DNA of 64,000 nt from Bacteroidales bacterium (GCA_030589895.1 JAUUZQ010000007.1:1-64000); one strand, 5' to 3'. Positions 17,189 through 26,689 are shown, counted from the stretch's first letter. Notes: generated by a model from the sequence alone, not told the origin. A program made the numbers and translations.

Positions 17189-19270
17189 CTAATTACCCTT
17201 CCATATCTTACTTAGTTCTATAGCAGCAGGTTTTACATTTCCTTCAAAATCAATAATAGAGGTGTTAACCATACAGGGGAAACTATCATGTCCCATCCAA
17301 ATAAGGAATCCACCACAGGCAGGAAATCTGTCCTTAAAACTTTTCACAGCAATAGTTAAACCCTCTATCTGACGATTCTGGCTCCAGGTAACATACTCCT
17401 CCAAAGAATTAGTTGGTTGACCATCATGGTCCGCAAGGTATTCATCCCATTCAAGCCACCAATTTACATTTCTCCAAATTGGATTTTCAATATTTGCAGG
17501 CAAGGGATTATACTTTCCACGATATTTGTTAATCATCTCAGCTGACATTGCTCCGGGAACACCCGCTTCAGAAATAAAAAGAGCATCATTGTTTTTCCAG
17601 AATTCCTTAACACTCTCCATGCTTTTATCACTTGCAGAAAAAGGAAGTTTCCAGGGACCATGGGTGTCCCAATTGTTTCCACTTCCAAAATTCTCCCTTA
17701 CAGCTGAAATACTTGGACCGGAAGGACTTCCAACAACAAACCTTCGTGTAGGATCCAGCTCACCGAGTATCTCTTTCATAGTGCTGATCATGATATGTTT
17801 ATCTGTAATTGGAGCGCTATTTTCTCTATTAAAAAGCTCATTTCCACCACACCAGAGCAAAAGACCAACATGGTGTTGAAGTCGATATACATAATGCTCA
17901 ACAATTTGAGACATAGCAAATACTTCATTCTCTCCTTCGGGAGGATAATTATCAATTCCTGAAGAACTTAAAGGAAAATCCTGCCAAATAAAAATTCCCA
18001 TTTCATCGCATATATCATATAAGCACTCCTTCTCTGCAAATCCACCGCCCCATATTCGAATTGTATTTATACCTAATTCTTTGTAAGTTTCAAGGCGTTT
18101 TCGGTAATCATCTTCCTTCAGGTCAGCAAAGTTAGGACGAATTGGGGTCCAGTTTATCCCCTGTAAAAACACTGGTTTGTTATTGACACTACAAATCCAG
18201 GGATCTGCATTAGCCGAAGCTCCCTCGCAAGAGAGCCATTCAATATTTTTAAATCCAATTCTGCGGGTAATTTGCTGTACTACATCTCCATTCTCATCTA
18301 TCAGTGATAATTGCAGGTTATACAATACCTGCTCCCCGCTACCATTTGGCCACCAACGTATAATCTTTAAATTATCCCACACTTTCTGCTGTAGCAGATC
18401 TTCTCCGGGTATCACATCTTCAAAAACATTCTTTCCTTCAAGCTCAGAAAGGGATATTTTTACATTTCCAGACAGTGCAGTACTATTCAAATTTGCCTTA
18501 ATTTTCAATTCCCCTCTATTCTTCTTCCTATCGGCTTCTGTTATGATCTGAACATCTATCATTTCAGGTTTGTCAACCATAGATCTGCTAATCCAAACAT
18601 TATCCCAGATACCAATTTGAACAATTCTTGGAATCCAATCCCATCCATAGTAAAATCTTGGTTTCCAATCTGTAATTTTAGAAGTAAAACCAATCTGCGC
18701 CAAATTTTCAGGGGAACATTCAAAAACAAATACTATTGTATTATTTTTCTCTTTCAAATAGGGTTTAATATCAAAAGTATAGGGTATGAAAGCGTTTTCG
18801 AACCGTCCGGTCTCCTGACCATTAATTTTTAATATTCCTTTATGATCAAGACCATTACAATGTAAAATCAGATTTTCATCATTTCCGGGAAGCCAGTCAT
18901 CCGGAATTTTTACAGCTATCAGCCAATGCCTATTCTCAATCCACTCAGAAGAACTGCTATTCAATCCAATATTCCAGTCATCAATGATTCCTGCTCTCTT
19001 TAATGCATTTCTCACTGAACCGGGGACTTCAAAGGGGATGTTTTTATATTCTGACCAATTCCCACTAAAGTCCTCAAAATCAAAATTTATTCTCCAGGCA
19101 TCAGGCCTATAACCCCATAGCTCCCAATCAAGCGAAGATGCATCGAAGATTTCACTTGATAATATTTTTGATCTTTCCTGACTAAAGCCATTCATAATAC
19201 CAATTTGAAAAACAACAACCACTAGTAGAGCATTACTAATTTTAAATCTATTGTTCAATTTGAGATCCAT
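17189..19270 (-). CDS. GH2 beta-mannosidase, secreted
   Basis: 693 residues with an N-terminal signal peptide ending near GFSQ. The order is a sugar-binding jelly roll (about 45-230, with YYGWDWIPR), an Ig-like domain (about 235-340) and a TIM barrel (about 345-690). The acid/base Glu is E478 in LLWCGGNELF and the nucleophile Glu is E568 in LFISEAGVPG, as in GH2 beta-mannosidases. It is shorter than typical family members of about 850 residues; the C-terminal beta domains are missing. It would release beta-linked mannose, for example from the Man-beta-1,4-GlcNAc core of N-glycans or from beta-mannan oligosaccharides. It sits between two GH92 genes, 27 nt after the upstream one. Confidence 0.9.
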   Translation of the reverse strand: MDLKLNNRFKISNALLVVVVFQIGIMNGFSQERSKILSSEIFDASSLDWELWGYRPDAWRINFDFEDFSGNWSEYKNIPFEVPGSVRNALKRAGIIDDWNIGLNSSSSEWIENRHWLIAVKIPDDWLPGNDENLILHCNGLDHKGILKINGQETGRFENAFIPYTFDIKPYLKEKNNTIVFVFECSPENLAQIGFTSKITDWKPRFYYGWDWIPRIVQIGIWDNVWISRSMVDKPEMIDVQIITEADRKKNRGELKIKANLNSTALSGNVKISLSELEGKNVFEDVIPGEDLLQQKVWDNLKIIRWWPNGSGEQVLYNLQLSLIDENGDVVQQITRRIGFKNIEWLSCEGASANADPWICSVNNKPVFLQGINWTPIRPNFADLKEDDYRKRLETYKELGINTIRIWGGGFAEKECLYDICDEMGIFIWQDFPLSSSGIDNYPPEGENEVFAMSQIVEHYVYRLQHHVGLLLWCGGNELFNRENSAPITDKHIMISTMKEILGELDPTRRFVVGSPSGPSISAVRENFGSGNNWDTHGPWKLPFSASDKSMESVKEFWKNNDALFISEAGVPGAMSAEMINKYRGKYNPLPANIENPIWRNVNWWLEWDEYLADHDGQPTNSLEEYVTWSQNRQIEGLTIAVKSFKDRFPACGGFLIWMGHDSFPCMVNTSIIDFEGNVKPAAIELSKIWKGN

Positions 19271-19297
19271 GATAGTTGTTCTCTCTATAATTAACTG

Positions 19298-21523
19298 TTA
19301 TAATTCCGGTCTATAATCTGTAGCTGGAGGTGGCAAATCTTCTATTCTACTACCCCAATGCTTATTAGGTTTACTTCCCATATTCAATACCAATGTACCC
19401 CCATTAATCAAATCATTATGGGTAAACCACGGTTTATCCAGGGTTTCACCATTCAATGAGGCTTGCTGAATATATTTATTTATATCAGAGTTATTATTGG
19501 CAATCACCGTAAATTCATTACCATCAGAAAGTTTTATACTGATTTCATCAAAAACCGGACTCCCAATGCTATAAATAGGGACTCCAGGTGTTACCTGAAA
19601 AAATCCCATCATTGAGAACACGACAAAAGATGACATCCCTCCACCATCTTCATCTCCAGGTATTCCAAAAAGATTATCGGTAAAAAAGGTATTTAGAAGC
19701 ATACGAATACGCTTTTGTGTTTTCCATGGAGCTCCCAGATATGTGTAAATATAAGGTATGTGAAAGCTTGGTTCATTACCCATCACAAACTGGCCTACCA
19801 GACCAGAAGCATCAGGCTGGGTGTACCAAAACCTGAACTTTGTTTTACCCAGATCTTCTCTGAAAAGTTGATCAAGGATTGCTTCAGCCTCCTTCGAGCC
19901 ACCCATTAGATCAAATGTTCCATACAAATCATGTTTAGCAGACCAATTGTATGTATATGCATTATTTTCAGTGAAATACATACGATCTGCAAATCTTGGA
20001 TCATAAGGCTCAATCCAGATTCCCTTATCATCTTTCGGCCACATAATACCTTTATCCCTTCGAAAAACATTTTTATAATTTTCTGCTCTTCCTAAAAAAA
20101 GAGTTTCGTCTATACCAATATCAAGCTCAGCTGCCAGTCGTGCAATACACCAATCACTATAACTTGTTTCGATAGTTACAGATACCGATTGTCTTCTTTC
20201 CCATGGCAGGCTCACCTTCTCTACGGTCTCCTCCTCTCCAGGTCGTAATCCAGGCATATACCCGTTTTCATTATAAAAATCATCAAGAACCGTTTTAGGT
20301 CCATTTGCCCATGGAATCAGAGTTGCATCCAATGAATTCTTTTTAAGTCCGGCATAAGCAGTTTCCAGGTCAAAATCTCTGAGTCCTTTAAACCAGGCAT
20401 CTGCCATCCAAACAGCAGAAAAATTTCCTGTCATAGCAGGCCAATCACCAAAAATCAAAGCAAAAGATGGTATATATCCACCTTGCTCATACATTTTAAT
20501 ATATGATTTGATTCTTTCAGTCGCCATCTCCGGATTTAAGATCATATGAAGAGGCTCCAGTGCTATATAATTGTCCCATATCCAGTTATCCACATAAAAA
20601 GGTTCATCAGATTCATGAATATTATGATCATAGGCGCTATAATATTTCCCATATTCATTGATATCCACCATGCGCTCGTATGAACGATATAAAGCTGTAT
20701 AAAACACTCTCTTTTGAGCTTCAGTCCCACCTGACACATTGATCTGAGCAAAAGCCTTTTCCCAAACATCTTTGGCATTATCCTTCACAGACTCAAAATC
20801 CCAGTCAGGGATCTCATTTATCAGATTTTGTTTTGCCTGCTCAATGCTGATATAGGATATACCATATCGAAAAGATACCGTTTCAGCCTTGTCGCTCAAG
20901 CCTATTAAAAGTCGATTTTTATTGTTTTTTTTCTGGTAACGCACTTCATTTACATCACAATCGATTTCGGAATAAAAGTATGCCTTCATTCCTGCAAACT
21001 CTTCTGTCCCGGTAATAATTCTCTTATCAGTCACCTCAATATCTCCCTTTCCATTTAAAACTCCCAATCTGATAAAATTCTCATCTTTATTCGCAAAATG
21101 AAGTTTAAAAAATCCACTCCTGGCCTGAGGTGAGAATTCCAAAGAGTCCCCGGTTTTTTCAAATGAAGTACTATAATAATATGGTCTTAACTCTTCCAGT
21201 CCATATTCAAATTTCTCATCCCAGGTAGTATTATCTACTGGTCCACTAAGCGGCATAAATGCAAATACAGAATATATTCTATGTGAAGAATTGGTCAGAG
21301 GAAAATTACTAATCCGATCATCCAGATGATCCTTTCTCATTGGAAATACTCTCACCAAACTATTAGGCAGATGTATTGTTGGACGCGTTGGTTTCAAGAT
21401 TACTCCAACACCGCCAATCGAAGGATCAACATATTGTAAATTAGATTCTTCTGTCTCTGTACAAGATAAAACTGAACTTATAAATAAGGTTGCTATCCAG
21501 AATATTTTACTTCTATGCACCAT
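19298..21523 (-). CDS. GH92 alpha-mannosidase lipoprotein, divergent (operon A)
   Basis: 741 residues with lipobox SVLSCTE (Cys at 21). The GH92 blocks are recognisable but more divergent than in the other two copies: N-terminal QYVDPSIGGVGVILKPTRPT, YFTENNAYTYNW in place of the usual EGN block, VMGNEPSFHIPYIYTY and GDEDGGGMSSFVVFSMMG (GGG instead of CGQ). These changes near the active site suggest a different linkage or aglycone preference, which cannot be set from sequence alone. It lies 114 nt after the mannitol-dehydrogenase-like gene and 27 nt before the beta-mannosidase gene on the same strand. Confidence 0.87.
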   Translation of the reverse strand: MVHRSKIFWIATLFISSVLSCTETEESNLQYVDPSIGGVGVILKPTRPTIHLPNSLVRVFPMRKDHLDDRISNFPLTNSSHRIYSVFAFMPLSGPVDNTTWDEKFEYGLEELRPYYYSTSFEKTGDSLEFSPQARSGFFKLHFANKDENFIRLGVLNGKGDIEVTDKRIITGTEEFAGMKAYFYSEIDCDVNEVRYQKKNNKNRLLIGLSDKAETVSFRYGISYISIEQAKQNLINEIPDWDFESVKDNAKDVWEKAFAQINVSGGTEAQKRVFYTALYRSYERMVDINEYGKYYSAYDHNIHESDEPFYVDNWIWDNYIALEPLHMILNPEMATERIKSYIKMYEQGGYIPSFALIFGDWPAMTGNFSAVWMADAWFKGLRDFDLETAYAGLKKNSLDATLIPWANGPKTVLDDFYNENGYMPGLRPGEEETVEKVSLPWERRQSVSVTIETSYSDWCIARLAAELDIGIDETLFLGRAENYKNVFRRDKGIMWPKDDKGIWIEPYDPRFADRMYFTENNAYTYNWSAKHDLYGTFDLMGGSKEAEAILDQLFREDLGKTKFRFWYTQPDASGLVGQFVMGNEPSFHIPYIYTYLGAPWKTQKRIRMLLNTFFTDNLFGIPGDEDGGGMSSFVVFSMMGFFQVTPGVPIYSIGSPVFDEISIKLSDGNEFTVIANNNSDINKYIQQASLNGETLDKPWFTHNDLINGGTLVLNMGSKPNKHWGSRIEDLPPPATDYRPEL

Positions 21524-21637
21524 AATTGTAAATTAATTAAACGATGAATTATCAAATTCATCTATATATAAGTGTCTCAAGCAAAAATACAGCCTCTTCA
21601 TGACAATCAATTACCGGGATACATTATAAACCTCTTG

Positions 21638-22831
21638 TTATTTTTTCCTGTCTGCTAATTCCCTGACAATTTTATAAAGCGTCGAATAGGTTTCGCCGTC
21701 AATCTTACAATGTCTGGCAAGAATTAGATTTGGATCTCCTCCATATTTTGAAAAAAATATTTTATCCCCCTGATTTGGCTCTCCCTTCTCATCAGTCGCC
21801 ATAAAAGAGCATCCCTTCACCCAGGCTTCTAAAATCAAAGAGTACTCTTTACCTCTTTCTAAACCAGCCAATATTGGAATCATCAATCTGTCATCACTAT
21901 TCAATTTTCGCGATAAATCGCAACCAACACGAAAAATTGTGTCACTAAGTGCCTTGTTTGAGAATCTTTCAAGAAGATCATCGATATGACTACTTAATTG
22001 ATTGCGAGTAAATACAGCTGGATAGATATCAAGTAAAATCTCAGCAGATTGAAGCATGGTACTTTGAGTAATCTCCCAAATAGACTTAACAGCCAGGGCT
22101 TCCCATGTATACTTAAGACTGGGATTATAAAAATTAGCTTGATAAGCCAAGGCAGCATGTCCCATATTATGAATGAAAACCTTTCGATCAACCCATGCTT
22201 TCATAGCTGACTTTGGTGCCAATCCATCAATATTTGGAATAACATTTCTGAAAGCTAACTGATCTACTATCAATGTATTATATGGTTCTGCAATAATTGA
22301 AAGGGGGTCTTTTCTAATTTGCTCCTCTGGTGTAATTGGAACCATTTTTCCAATGCTTGTTTCAACCAGGCCAACATATTGTTCAATTGGAACCTTAGTC
22401 AGTCTCTCTAATAATTGCTTCCTCATAATTGAAGCAGCATTTCTATCATTCTCGGCTAAAATAATATCAATTGGATCATCCTTCTTTAAAAAATATCTTT
22501 TCTCAATTCCTGCCGCCAGTAGTCCTGAAAGACTAATCAATCCTCTTTTCCCAACTGAAACAGCAATAATATCAGCATTCACAATACTATCTATAAGCTG
22601 CTCTCTGTCATTTAAATGTATTGCAGATACATTTCTAACCATATGATCACCTTCCTTTTCAGGATGGTTATTATCGCGGGTTATTACCTTGTAACATCCT
22701 TTCTCATTCAATAAATCAACAATCTCTTTGTTAATATCAGTAAAAACAATTTCATACTCAGCCTTACTGAACAATTGTCCAATAAACGATCTTCCAATTT
22801 TCCCGGCACCAAAAAGAAGTATTTTTTTCAT
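21638..22831 (-). CDS. Mannitol-1-phosphate 5-dehydrogenase-like, polyol long-chain dehydrogenase
   Basis: 397 residues. The N-terminal Rossmann domain begins LLFGAGKIGRSFIGQL and closely resembles MtlD. The C-terminal domain contains the polyol-dehydrogenase catalytic motif Lys-X4-Asn-X2-His as K217, N222, H225 (RKVFIHNMGH). MtlD interconverts mannitol-1-phosphate and fructose-6-phosphate using NAD; related enzymes act on mannitol/fructose or uronates. Placed between the sugar porter and glycosidase genes of operon A, it may link mannitol or a mannosyl-mannitol type substrate to the fructose/fructose-6-phosphate made by the isomerase and kinase. No PTS mannitol transporter is in the window, so unphosphorylated substrates are also possible. 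Confidence 0.78.
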   Translation of the reverse strand: MKKILLFGAGKIGRSFIGQLFSKAEYEIVFTDINKEIVDLLNEKGCYKVITRDNNHPEKEGDHMVRNVSAIHLNDREQLIDSIVNADIIAVSVGKRGLISLSGLLAAGIEKRYFLKKDDPIDIILAENDRNAASIMRKQLLERLTKVPIEQYVGLVETSIGKMVPITPEEQIRKDPLSIIAEPYNTLIVDQLAFRNVIPNIDGLAPKSAMKAWVDRKVFIHNMGHAALAYQANFYNPSLKYTWEALAVKSIWEITQSTMLQSAEILLDIYPAVFTRNQLSSHIDDLLERFSNKALSDTIFRVGCDLSRKLNSDDRLMIPILAGLERGKEYSLILEAWVKGCSFMATDEKGEPNQGDKIFFSKYGGDPNLILARHCKIDGETYSTLYKIVRELADRKK

Positions 22832-22868
22832 AGAAATGATAAATGTTCAGTATTAATAAAATAGCTTT

Positions 22869-24215
22869 CTAATCTATTTCCAATTGTTTTTGTATCTCTT
22901 CAAGGGATACTCCTTTGGTTTCGCGCATAACAAATACAACCCATATTAATTGTCCAACCATACATAAAGCATAGAAGGCAAATGTAAAACCTCCCGATAT
23001 TTGTGCAATGAGAGGAAATGTCCACGAAATTATAGCTGCAGCTATCCAGTGAGTTGTTGAGCCAAGTGATTGACCTCTTGCCCTGACCCTGTTTGGAAAA
23101 ATCTCACTGAGATAAACCCAGATTACAGCACCCTGTCCAAATGCATGAGATGCTGCAAATAGAAAAATACTAACGAGCACAACCCGGCTACCCAATTCGG
23201 TGAAATTATCACCAAATTTAAAAAATGCCCAGGCTGTTATACTCAGACTAATTATATATCCTACTGAGCCATAGATCATCAGCTTTTTACGTCCGATACG
23301 GTCAATAACCGCCATTGCAGCCAGTGTAAAAATAAAAAAGACACCTCCTATTCCCATTGAGTTCAAGAGTGCTGAACTCTTTTCAAAACCAGCCATTTTA
23401 AATATATGAGGAGCATAATAGAGCACAGCATTTATTCCTGAAAATTGGTTGAACAGGGCCAACGCTATCGCAAGCATGATAGGAACTCGATATTTTCTGA
23501 TAAAAAACTTCTCCTTTGATAAATTTAGGTGTTTAGCCAGAGAGTTTTGAATTTCTTTAAGCTCCATAGAAATATCTCCGTTATCAGTACCACATCTCTC
23601 CAGTACACTCCTTGCTTCATCATTGTATCCTTTTGCAATCAACCATCTGGGGCTTCGGGGAGTAAAAAATAAAAAACTGAAAAATAGTATAGCAGGAACG
23701 GCTTCAACTCCAAACATCCAACGCCACTCAAACTCACCCAGATTAAGATCGGCAATAATATAATTTGAAAGGTATGCCAACAACATTCCAAAAACTATAT
23801 TCAATTGAGCAATAGAAACAAGCCTTCCCCTGAATCTTGCCGGTGATATCTCAGCAATATACATGGGTGAAACTACAGATGCCCCTCCAACACCCAATCC
23901 CCCGATCAAACGAAAAAACAGGAAACTATACCAGTTCAATGAAAGCCCGGATCCAATAGCTGATATAAAAAAAAGCAGTGCTAACCAGAACAGTACATAC
24001 CTTCTCCCATACCTGTCTGCAATTTTCCCAATTGTCAGAGCACCAATTATTGTACCTATCAAAGCGCTAGCTACCGTAAATCCTAATTCAAAGGGAGACA
24101 ATTCAAATACCGTTGAAAGCCATGAAGTTGTTCCTGAGATAACCGCTGTATCAAAACCAAACAGCAATCCCCCAAGGGCAGCAACAATAGAAGAGAATAC
24201 CAACGTACGTTTCAT
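22869..24215 (-). CDS. MFS sugar porter (SP family)
   Basis: 448 residues with 12 predicted transmembrane helices. The sugar-porter signatures are present: GGLLFGFDTAVISG in helix 1, DRYGRRYVLF in loop 2-3, SPRWLIAKG after helix 6 (PESPR-like), FSGINAVLYYAPHIF in helix 7 (the QxSGxNxxxYY block), DRIGRKKLMI in loop 8-9 and ETKGVSLEEIQ at the end. It is a proton-coupled hexose or pentose importer of the XylE/GlcP kind. The gene is 8 nt after the PfkB-type kinase gene, so its likely cargo is mannose or the polyol/hexose handled by the neighbouring enzymes. Confidence 0.9.
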   Translation of the reverse strand: MKRTLVFSSIVAALGGLLFGFDTAVISGTTSWLSTVFELSPFELGFTVASALIGTIIGALTIGKIADRYGRRYVLFWLALLFFISAIGSGLSLNWYSFLFFRLIGGLGVGGASVVSPMYIAEISPARFRGRLVSIAQLNIVFGMLLAYLSNYIIADLNLGEFEWRWMFGVEAVPAILFFSFLFFTPRSPRWLIAKGYNDEARSVLERCGTDNGDISMELKEIQNSLAKHLNLSKEKFFIRKYRVPIMLAIALALFNQFSGINAVLYYAPHIFKMAGFEKSSALLNSMGIGGVFFIFTLAAMAVIDRIGRKKLMIYGSVGYIISLSITAWAFFKFGDNFTELGSRVVLVSIFLFAASHAFGQGAVIWVYLSEIFPNRVRARGQSLGSTTHWIAAAIISWTFPLIAQISGGFTFAFYALCMVGQLIWVVFVMRETKGVSLEEIQKQLEID

Positions 24216-24223
24216 AAAATATA

Positions 24224-25420
24224 TTATATATAAAATCCTTTTATCTGATGTTTATAAAGTTCGAAGTAGGGTTCGATCAGGTCTCTTTTATCCCCTCTAT
24301 TCTCCTCTTCAAACATCCCTCCTAAATAGAAACAGGATGCCCCTCCCGATACAATTCCCCAGGAACAAGCTTCAAATATATCAGGTTTACCTACACCTTC
24401 TTGTATCTGAGACACTAAGGAGAAGAGAACTCCACCCACAAAATTATCACCACAACCTGTAGTATCTCCGGAACTTCCCCTCTTCAATTCTTCAGAAATA
24501 GCACTTGAAATCGGCATCTCAGTAGCTTCTAATGCCTTGAATACAGTCCCTTTAGAATAAACATTTATATTTTCAGTTCCACTTGTAACGATTACAGCTC
24601 CGGTTCCTTTTTCAGAGAAAAACTTCATAGCCTCATTTAAACTGGACTTCCCACTCAAACGCAGAGCCTCCTCCATATCCATCATTAAAAGATCAATATT
24701 TGAATAACTTTCATCACTTTTTCCCAAAGGCCATTTCTTGTTTGGATCTGCCTTTTCATTCCTGAAATCATAAACTGTATTTACAATAGTGATGCAAGCA
24801 CTGGACTTTGCTTTTTCGAGCAATTCAGTCATGTGATCATGAATTAGAGGGACCAATGCAGTTCCTCCAAATATAACCACGTCTGATGAAAAGAAATCTC
24901 CATTCAATTTATCAGGAGAATATTCCCAGGCCACTCCAATAGAATTAATGAATATTCTCTCTCCATTACCCTGATCATAGTCAGGATCTGAAAGTACTAC
25001 AGTTGTAGGAGTATCTCCATCGGCAAGTATATAGTTGTCAACTATCAGGGGAGTATCCCTTAATAAGGATATAATAAAATCACCATAAGCATCAGCTCCT
25101 CTTCCTCCATAGAAGTGATATTCACAATCTCTATTATCAGTCATTTGCGCTGCATGAATCAGGGATACAATTGCCGGACCACCAATATTGACCTTGTCTG
25201 GTGATCTTTCTGAAATTATTTCCTCCAAATTCGATTGAAGATCCCCAGCGTCGAATTCCTCAAATTCCTCTTTAAAAACCAGATGACCCGGGGTTAATCC
25301 ACCATCGCTTTTCTCTTTGGATAGAAATGAGATAAAATTGTCGGCGCTAAACGAAATATTATTGTATAAACGATCAACCAAGCTACATCCCACACCCGAA
25401 ACTATAAGTTTCTTTGCCAT
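24224..25420 (-). CDS. PfkB-family carbohydrate kinase (probable fructokinase)
   Basis: 398 residues, longer than the usual 300-330 of ribokinase-like enzymes. It has an N-terminal GVGCSLVDRLY, the substrate/Gly-Gly motif NIGGPAIVSLIHAAQM (about 76-91), and the C-terminal catalytic motif SGDTTGCGDNFVGG (about 336-349) whose Asp is the general base. The gene lies 2 nt downstream of the lyxose/mannose isomerase gene and 8 nt upstream of the sugar porter gene. If the isomerase makes fructose from mannose, this kinase would make fructose-6-phosphate. That substrate is inferred from context. The extra length is near the lid and was not resolved. Confidence 0.85.
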   Translation of the reverse strand: MAKKLIVSGVGCSLVDRLYNNISFSADNFISFLSKEKSDGGLTPGHLVFKEEFEEFDAGDLQSNLEEIISERSPDKVNIGGPAIVSLIHAAQMTDNRDCEYHFYGGRGADAYGDFIISLLRDTPLIVDNYILADGDTPTTVVLSDPDYDQGNGERIFINSIGVAWEYSPDKLNGDFFSSDVVIFGGTALVPLIHDHMTELLEKAKSSACITIVNTVYDFRNEKADPNKKWPLGKSDESYSNIDLLMMDMEEALRLSGKSSLNEAMKFFSEKGTGAVIVTSGTENINVYSKGTVFKALEATEMPISSAISEELKRGSSGDTTGCGDNFVGGVLFSLVSQIQEGVGKPDIFEACSWGIVSGGASCFYLGGMFEEENRGDKRDLIEPYFELYKHQIKGFYI

Positions 25421-25422
25421 TA

Positions 25423-26097
25423 TTAAATATATTTTCTATAATCAGATGCCAACAAATGCAATGGCTCCTCATCTTCTATAATTTCAGGAAATCTTCCAAT
25501 CGATTCATAAAAACGATTATCGGAACTATCATTGTTGACAGCGCTCACCTCTCCAACCAAAACTCTCCCTTTCCCCTTTTCTCCATAAAAACGATGATAC
25601 AGCCCCTGCTCCAGACATATGCTTTCCCCGGGAGACAGGATAACACTCTCTCCTCCCCTTACCGTTCGAATTATACCATCAACCTTAACTTCAATATCAT
25701 CCTCAGAGAAATTTTCATCACTATCAGAATTATACAGATCAATTACCAGGTTTCCTCCACCACGGTTAATTATATCTTCCATTTTACTCCAGTGAAAATG
25801 CATAGGGGTCTCCTGCATCTCCTCAACAATCATAATTTTCTCAGCATATATCTTTTTATCTCTTAGTAGATTCCCATTCCTCATCGTAAATAGAATTAAC
25901 CCTCTCTTATGGAAATCACCGCTTCCAAAATCGGTCAGATCCCATCCAAGCATATTATCCACAATCTCCCGACATGACACATATTTACCTCTCCAATCTT
26001 CTGGTTTCCAATATGCCCATATCGGCAACTTAAAATTCATCTGTTCAAGAAATTCTATGGAACTACTGATTAATTGATTCATTTCAGCTCTTCTCAT
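25423..26097 (-). CDS. D-lyxose/D-mannose ketol-isomerase, cupin family
   Basis: 224 residues of the lyxose isomerase family (similar to E. coli YdaE/z5688-type enzymes). The N-terminus MRRAEMNQLISSSIEFLEQM and the block WAYWKPEDW are typical. The metal site is visible as MHFHWSKMED (His-X-His-X4-Glu, about 100-109) with the later His in GLYHRFYGE. Characterised members interconvert D-lyxose/D-xylulose and D-mannose/D-fructose. Beside GH92 and GH2 mannosidase genes the relevant reaction is most likely mannose to fructose. It is the first gene of operon A; the kinase gene follows after 2 nt. A Met at codon 6 is an alternative start. Confidence 0.85.
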   Translation of the reverse strand: MRRAEMNQLISSSIEFLEQMNFKLPIWAYWKPEDWRGKYVSCREIVDNMLGWDLTDFGSGDFHKRGLILFTMRNGNLLRDKKIYAEKIMIVEEMQETPMHFHWSKMEDIINRGGGNLVIDLYNSDSDENFSEDDIEVKVDGIIRTVRGGESVILSPGESICLEQGLYHRFYGEKGKGRVLVGEVSAVNNDSSDNRFYESIGRFPEIIEDEEPLHLLASDYRKYI

Positions 26098-26424
26098 CTA
26101 CTTATATATTATATGATTAATAAAACGATCCTGTCAACTCCTTCAGGAATCATGAGTTCTACACAAAAAGCATCAATTTAAAAAAACTAAAATACTCAAT
26201 TTTAAGAGATCCTAAAAGAATAAATATGCATAAAACCAAATTATTAAAATCATAAGAGATTGAAGAACCGGGGGCTGACTATCGCTCAATATTCCCGGTA
26301 TAAATAAGCTCCTCTGAAAATTATAAACCATTGGAAAGTGAACTATCGTCGACTGTCTGCTGAAAGACAAAAAAAAACCTGTCTCATAAGAAACAGGTTT
26401 AAATACATAATAAATTATTATTGA
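26098..26424. other. Leader/promoter region of mannose operon A and tatA downstream region
   Basis: 327 nt without a gene. It holds the tatA terminator (26375-26400) and, upstream of operon A, an interrupted inverted repeat ACCGGG (26267-26272) / CCCGGT (26294-26299) with a 21-nt spacer that could be an operator. No TAnnTTTG box was found on the minus strand, so the promoter is not assigned. Confidence 0.45.
26375..26400 (-). terminator. Rho-independent terminator after tatA
   Basis: 8-bp stem AAACCTGT/ACAGGTTT with a 10-nt loop, followed on the minus strand by a run of nine T. It separates the housekeeping block from mannose operon A. Confidence 0.8.
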
Positions 26425-26652
26425 TCAGGCTTCGCCATTTTCAATCTTCTTCTCATCACCATCATCTACATCATCACCATCATCACCATTAGACTCATCG
26501 TCCTTTGTGGCTTTCTTGAACTCTTTCATACCTTGTCCGATCCCCCTCATTAATTCAGGAATTTTTTTGCCGCCAAATAAAAAGACGATTGCTAAAACAA
26601 GAATGATAATTTGCCAGGGGCCGGGAATTCCAAGGATCACAAAAGCTTCCAT
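26425..26652 (-). CDS. tatA: Twin-arginine translocase subunit TatA/TatE
   Basis: 75 residues. A short N-terminal transmembrane helix (PWQIIILVLAIVFLFGG, 11-27) is followed by the hinge GGKKIPELMRGIGQGMKEFKK, an amphipathic helix, and an acidic Asp-rich tail. TatA multimers form the pore for folded Tat substrates in the inner membrane. It is downstream of rseP (75-nt gap) and has its own terminator. CAAAATTA at 26682-26689 (TAATTTTG on the coding strand) may be a local promoter. Confidence 0.93.
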   Translation of the reverse strand: MEAFVILGIPGPWQIIILVLAIVFLFGGKKIPELMRGIGQGMKEFKKATKDDESNGDDGDDVDDGDEKKIENGEA

Positions 26653-26681
26653 ATTCTAATATTTTAATTATTTTTCTGATG

Positions 26682-26689
26682 CAAAATTA
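26682..26689 (-). promoter_or_regulatory. Candidate -7 box for tatA
   Basis: TAATTTTG on the minus strand matches TAnnTTTG, 30 nt before the tatA ATG. The nearest TTTG (26713-26716) is 23 nt upstream, slightly too far. Confidence 0.3.

Noticed and set aside
23863-24462. 199-residue open frame on the plus strand across the sugar-porter/kinase junction.
   Set aside because: It covers two well-supported minus-strand genes and has low-complexity, non-family sequence.
25414-25866. 150-residue open frame on the plus strand over the isomerase gene.
   Set aside because: It is antisense to a clear cupin isomerase and has no recognisable motif.
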